The notes below the pieces were generated by a model. It saw only the letters and a list, made by a program, of their open reading frames with translations, ran no database searches and was not told the origin of the DNA. 37,548 bases of DNA from Acanthaster planci (Eukaryota > Echinodermata > Asteroidea > Valvatida > Acanthasteridae): positions 637,523-675,070 of the forward strand of contig NW_019091620.1 of NCBI RefSeq assembly GCF_001949145.1, given 5' to 3'. The number at the start of each line of letters is the position of its first letter. The first letter of the stretch is position 1. Positions 32,290 through 37,548 of this stretch are shown here, in pieces. Position numbers and translations under genes: made by a program.

Positions 32290-32760
32290 GTTCAAGTATT
32301 GCCCATGTTAGTCACAATGCTCCACCTTGAGTAGTTGTTGCACATAAAGTTTGCAGCACACCTCTACATACTGACCAGTACATTGACACCTTTCTTGGTG
32401 TACAGGTTTCAATGGTTTGCTACCATATTCCAGATCAGGTCTAACCAAGGTTAAATAAAGATCTTCCTTGCTACCTGTGGATGGCCTTTGCAACAGCATG
32501 TGCACCAGCTGGAACACCAGCTTAGATTATTTTGGATGAGGATGTCAAGGGAAGTGATTTCCGTTTTCTCTTGAAGAGTAACTCCTAAAACTCAGTAGTT
32601 TGTATTGGCAGGATTCCATTTTCTTGCTGAGACTAAATTTCATGCACCATGTTTTTGCCCGCTTAAAATGTCAAAATCTTTCTGGAATAAGTACTTGTTT
32701 ACTGGCGACTGGACTTGACGATAGACCATGCAGTCATCAGCAAAACAACATGTTATTTCC
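32290..32760 (-). pseudogene. Non-LTR retrotransposon (LINE) reverse transcriptase remnant
   Basis: On the minus strand the segment starts with CFADDCMVYRQV (the catalytic FADD box, about 32733-32747), then QKDFDIL, and after frame changes KTWCMKFS. It continues with LTLVRPDLEYGS (32430-32465), where LINEs have TLVRP.LEY, and ends with pieces resembling the RRAARF..NNY..TNM tail (near 32290-32350, other frames). These are the C-terminal RT motifs of Jockey/CR1/L2-type LINEs in the right order over about 470 bp. Only this part survives, with several frameshifts. It adjoins the CRE-rich repeat block at its 5' side. Confidence 0.75.
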
Positions 32761-32783
32761 CCCAGTTAGTGAACAAAAGGAAC

Positions 32784-34020
32784 AAACTAGAGCTTATCTG
32801 TCTGTTGGCAACAGAACAGATGGCTTTTTCTCCTTCTGAAATTTAACCAATTAATCTAAAGCATAAGCCCTTTGGTGAAATGATACGATCATGTCCATAT
32901 AGGTTCAAGTTTGGAACCCAATCATGCATGCACTTCAAGAGAGTGCCCCTTGACATGACATGACATGATTATCTGATGACATCATCATTACATGAGGTCA
33001 ATTTTGTCTATAATACTTCCCTTTCAAAACACCAGCCAAGTTTCAACCCCATTGGACATGTACTTTAGGAGATATAGTACTTTAAAGGATACACCTTTAA
33101 TGTCACGTGATTTTTCACTTAATGACGTCATCATCACATGAGGTCAATGTTTGCCTAAAGCACTTCCTTTTCAAGATATCTGCTAGGTTTGAACCCGATT
33201 TGACGTACAGTTCAGGAGATATAGCACTTTAAAGGATGCAAATTTGATGTCACATGATTTGTCACTTTATGACATCATCATCACATGAGGTCAATGTTTG
33301 CTTAAAGCAGGAGATATAGCTTATTAAATAGTGCGCCTTTAATGTCACGTGACTTATTGTTTAATGACGTCATCACTAAATGAGCTCAATATTTGCCTAA
33401 AGCACTTCCTTTCCAAGATACAAGCAGGGTTTCAACCCAGCACTAACACCGACAGACTATACCGTTGAAAAAACTTAATACCTATTACCACTTTTAAACA
33501 ATAAGCTCACTTCCGGTTTCGACCAGAAGGAAGGGTCACATGATTTGACTCAAACAAGATGAATTGAAGGCCCAATTTCACTGTGGCACTTGGCGCAAAA
33601 AGAATGTTGCAGGAAGCCACAGTTGATTTTATATGGATTTTTTTTAATTTAACGGAATATTTAAATGTTTAAAATTTAATAATAAATCACTTGATGATGT
33701 CATCATGACGTAATTATTTTAGTATCATCTTTGCCTCAAGGTCTTTCCTTAGTGTAACTTTGATGACTATCGAAGATAGCCGAGAAACCAAAATGATGCC
33801 TAAAAATGTGTACAAAGTCAATAGGCTAAATAGATATTGAAAAATGAATAATAAATTAGTTGATGAGGTCATCACGACATCATTGTTCTTGGACCATCTG
33901 TGCATAAGGGTTGTTCATTGACATAAGTTTGATGAAGATCCGAAGTTTCTAAGGGACCAAAGTCGTGGGTAGAAAAAACAGGAACAAAACAAATGGGATT
34001 TGGGTCATCATCAGAAGAAG
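32784..34020. repeat. CRE-rich repeat block, copy 1
   Basis: The block starts AAACTAGAGCT.ATCTGTCTG and ends before the same words at 34021 (offset 1237 bp). Inside, four head-to-tail sub-repeats of up to about 150 bp (starting about 32950, 33102, 33249 and 33344) share GTCAC.TGA, ATGACGTCATCATCACATGA, GAGGTCAAT, CTAAAGCACTTCC and AGGAGATATAGCAC. The third lacks about 50 bp. Then follows a unique 3' module with TACCACTTTTAAACAATAAG (near 33485) and CACAGTTGATTTTATATGGA. No open frame is conserved. Confidence 0.8.
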
Positions 34021-35640
34021 AAACTAGAGCTCATCTGTCTGTTGGCCAACAGAACAGAGGGCTAGTTTGCATTCCCTTGTTAAATTGAACAACCAATCTA
34101 CTGCACAAACCTGATAATCATTTCATCATGACCATTTGGGTTCAAGATTTCAACCTTATCAGGCATGCACTACGGGGAAATAACTTGTTTTAAATAAACT
34201 GTAATTCGACTCCTCATTGATGTCATCATCACCACATCAGGTACATTTTCGCCTAAAACACTTTCCTTTCCTTGATATCTGCAACGTTTGAAATAGAGGG
34301 GAAATGTACTCCAGGAGATATAGCACTTCAAAAGATGCACCTTTAATGTCATGTGACTCGTTTGCTGAAGATATTGTCATCACGTGAGGTCAGTCTACGT
34401 TTATAAACCTTTCCTTCCTAACCATCTCCAAGGTTTCAACCCAGTCAGACACGAACAACAAAAAATACAATACAAAACATGATTTAGCACAGATTACAGA
34501 TTTTAAACATTTGTTCTTTTGGCGTTCCATACAATGCGATCTGTTCTCTGCACAATGTGCTCAGCATTTTGCCAGGTCCTGAGTATATGCACTGTGCGCT
34601 GCCTGCCACACGTTACAGGCAGATATTGCACGTCCACGCACACAGCACCCAATGCACGGTATGCGAATTGGAGTTCGAGTTCGCAAATATTGGAAGGGGT
34701 TTTCATCGTCGGTGCTTCATCTGTGTGAAGAAGTACACCACTTATGCACTTCATGCAGTTGACTTCAATGTTTTTAGCTATCATATAATGAAAAATTCAC
34801 GCTGAAATCTGTTGCGGTTGATTTTTTTACGAATTTTGAAAAATAAAAGAACTTTTTACATAACTTCCTATCTGATGACATCATCGGCCCCAAATTTCAC
34901 ACATGTTGACTGGGTGAAAATAATCATACATGTCAATTTTCAGATGATTCGGACAAACTTCGCCACAGACATCTGCTCAAAATTCATTTTTTCAGAATTT
35001 TTAACCTGTCACTAGAGGGCACTTGATAAGGACATGACGTCATCAGTAGATGATTTGAAGAATACTATACCCCCACCGACTAACACCATTGAAAGCAAGC
35101 TGATACCCATTACCACTTTTAAACAATAAGCCCACTTCGGGTTTCGACCAGAAGGGTCACGTGATTTGACCTACGAGAGGTAAAATGAAGACCAAATTTT
35201 ACCTTGCCACTTGCAGCAAACAGAATGTTGCAAGAAGCCACAGTTGATTTTATATGGATTTTAAAATAATTAAAGTAATATTTAAATATTCAAAATTTAG
35301 TAACAAATCACTTGATGTTGTCGTGACATGATTATTTGAGTATTATCTTTGCTTCGAGGTTTTTCCTTGCTGTAACTTTGATGACATTTGAATGTTGCTG
35401 AACAACCAAAATGTTGCCTTGAAAATGTGTACAAAGTCAATGGGCTGAAATAAATATTGAAAAATCAATAATAAATTGTTTGATGACGTCATCATGACGT
35501 CATGTTTCGAGGACCATTTAATGCATAAGGGTCCTTCATTGGTAAAAGTTTGATCAAGATCCAAAGTGGCAAAAGCAATAAAGTTGTGTAGAGAAAAAAG
35601 CGTGCACAAAGTGAATGGGTTTTGCGCAGAAGACAAAGAA
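34021..35640. repeat. CRE-rich repeat block, copy 2
   Basis: This is a second copy of the 32784 block in direct orientation. It has only two sub-repeats (about 34208-34347 and 34348-34443) and an extra 600 bp (34444-35050) absent from copy 1. It is followed by the same 3' module (TACCACTTTTAAACAATAAG near 35109, CACAGTTGATTTTATATGGA). It includes a TGACGTCATCATGACGTCAT double palindrome at about 35484-35503. Confidence 0.8.
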
Positions 35641-37548
35641 AAAAAACAGAAGAGAAGCAATGCCTTTTTCACAAAATTGCAAAAAGCCCCCCAAAAAAGG
35701 AACAAAAACAATGTCTTGCATAATCTAGATTATCTCCAAAATGCAGTATCAAATTTAAATGAAGTCTTCGATTTTGAAAGGATAATGCTCTGAACTTTTT
35801 GTTTAATACAAAAAAGAACAATTTCTGACTTCATGGTTACTTTTTAATTTTTGGTCACCCTGTATTGTGAATGTGAACAGAGGGTGCAAAATTACTTTTG
35901 TTCTGGATTCAAATCAACCAATTCCTTTGAGGTGTCAATTCTGCTGTGTGTACCATGCAAGTCTAATAAATGTATTTTTAGCTAAAGGTTTGCAGTTTGA
36001 AGTATCATCCTTGGGATATTGAAATTAATGATGAATGTTGATTTAGTGTAATCAACACTGATGAAACTGATCAACACTGATGAAACGTATTCATCATACA
36101 GTGGGAATTTACTTTGAGGTAATTACAAATCTTTATCAACTTTTTAAAAAATCATTTACGTATTCAAGATTATATCTATTGGTAGTAATGTATAATATAC
36201 TAAAGTGAAATTAAGATATAGTGCTTTGCAATAATACCCAGGTTGAATCATTTTCATGTGTATGAAGTTGTGTCCGTTCACAATGAAGTTTGCCTCCTTC
36301 CAAACTTTGAGCTTGTCTTATGTAGTCTTACCAGTTTATAAAGCTCTTGCATTAAAGTCTACCCCAAGCATCTTTTCTGTAGAACTGTCGCAGCAGGATG
36401 ATTATTTTGACTCTTAAAAAGAGGTGACACAAGTGTCTGTAACAATGGTAAATACATGTAGTGTGAGCATGTTTTAGTCTAGAAAGAAGTTAATTGACTT
36501 AAATGGAGATCAATATGTATTAGATCTGGATGATGATTGCATTAAATAAAGCATGCATTAACATTGAGCTGGGAACCTGCAAGGCAATAGTGCATTAAAA
36601 TAAATGCCAAGAAATATCCTTCTACCCCGATTTTGTCCTTGTTCTTTGTGTTTTGCCTCAGATGAACCAACCGCCAAAAGCTACTTGCCTTTTCTGTTGC
36701 ATAAGAGTGTTTATTTATTGACACACAATGCTTCAGTTCACCATTTATTAGAAAGATTGAAATCGTATCTACATGTACCCATATCATCTTGAATTCTCAT
36801 CCATTAATCAGTCACCTTTCACTGGTATTTCAAATGTTTGGAAGCTTTTCACAATATATGTACTAAAGTGCTTTTGACATTTTACATTTTTTTCCTCTTG
36901 TTAATGTGTAGTGTAAAAGGGCACCAAGGCACTTTTTTTCACTTTTGGAGTCACTGGTGAAGAATCTCAAACATGTATCAAAAAATGCTCTTTTTTATTG
37001 CACGGGCTAGGAAAAAAGCAACACAAAACAAAACCCCGCAGGCAAACAGAAATCTGGTTGATTAAAATGCTCTGAATTCATCTCTATTTATAATTTTAAT
37101 AGTGCATGTTTATTACAGAAAACGTAGTACAGAAAATGTCTTATATTGTTTAGCCACTGTGACTATGAAAACCCCACAAAATTTGGTGCTTTGGAGTATG
37201 TATCACCATTTTCCCCATCTTGTATTGGTCGTCAGAACATTCCAAAACATGAAAATAAACTCACCAGGTACATGTATATCTAACCCCCCTCCCGACGCAC
37301 ACACAAGTGTGTAAACGCCTTCAATCTTGGACTCCCTATTGTTCCTCTTTTGTTCATACTCTAACTTTTTCGGAAGACCTCCCATATGTTTTGTACACGT
37401 TTTCCAACCATTGACTCTTCGGCAACCGTGAGTAGTAGGAGAGGGACAGTTCTGGAGCACACGCCCCCTTTTTACCCCGTTTTTGCTTAAAACCCTTGGG
37501 TAGTACATCGACTCAAAAAATCGTGGGAATCGTTTTGGTGAGAAAAAA
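35641..37548. other. No recognised gene or element
   Basis: AT-rich sequence with homopolymer runs and one short tandem duplication (TCAACACTGATGAAAC twice, 36052-36087). Open frames are short and unremarkable, and I can support no exon here. Confidence 0.6.

Noticed and set aside
32896-32920. GGTTCAAG word considered as a tRNA or SINE B box
   Set aside because: No A box at suitable distance and no cloverleaf could be drawn.
32950-34443. Regularly spaced sub-repeats considered as a CRISPR-like array
   Set aside because: Units are long, diverged and contiguous without unique spacers of constant length, in a eukaryotic repeat block.

Overview
The window is a stretch of metazoan nuclear DNA, most likely from a marine invertebrate. 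It is AT-rich, its exons have GT-AG splice sites, its introns are large and full of transposons, and there is one 470-base assembly gap (20457-20926). The repeat types (DIRS-like and Gmr1-like retrotransposons, TTAA-flanked MITEs, Tc1 elements) and the close match of the host gene to vertebrate ATP9 fit a deuterostome such as an echinoderm, hemichordate or cephalochordate. I cannot name the species from sequence alone.

Host gene. The only host gene I can support is the 3' part of a P4-ATPase of the ATP9A/ATP9B (Neo1/TAT-5) subfamily on the plus strand. Five coding exons (2363-2427, 3726-3946, 5482-5590, 13593-13854, 29487-29623) splice in compatible phases. They give the last 264 residues, from the P-domain GDGGNDV motif through six C-terminal membrane segments to the stop codon. 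The 5' exons lie before the window. The introns are about 1.3, 1.5, 8.0 and 15.6 kb.

Introns 1-8 kb class. The introns up to 13592 hold MITEs (3291-3466; fragments at 6415 and 11898), a near-perfect hairpin (6899-6959) and low-copy repeats. Otherwise they are unremarkable.

The 15.6-kb last intron is a transposon graveyard. From 5' to 3' it holds a decayed DIRS-like tyrosine-recombinase retrotransposon (about 16860-19733), which breaks off inside the recombinase. Directly joined to it is a decayed Ty3/gypsy RT-RNase H (about 19735-21332). This RNase H ends in a stop, a polypurine tract and a probable LTR with no integrase downstream, the layout of Gmr1-like elements. That RT-RNase H is itself interrupted by a TTAA-type MITE head that runs into the assembly gap. 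A complete 569-bp MITE of the same family, a dead Tc1 transposase copy, a truncated MITE and a small TA-type MITE follow. Next come the catalytic end of a DIRS-like tyrosine recombinase with a complementary-repeat region behind it, and a 404-bp inverted-repeat element about 330 bp before the last exon.

Downstream of the gene (29624-37548) lie a probable 3' UTR, a second complete 570-bp MITE in the opposite orientation, an antisense LINE reverse-transcriptase remnant, and about 2.8 kb of two related repeat blocks carrying many TGACGTCA (CRE-like) palindromes. I found no prokaryotic-type system, CRISPR array or RNA gene. The unusual content is the nested mobile-element architecture.
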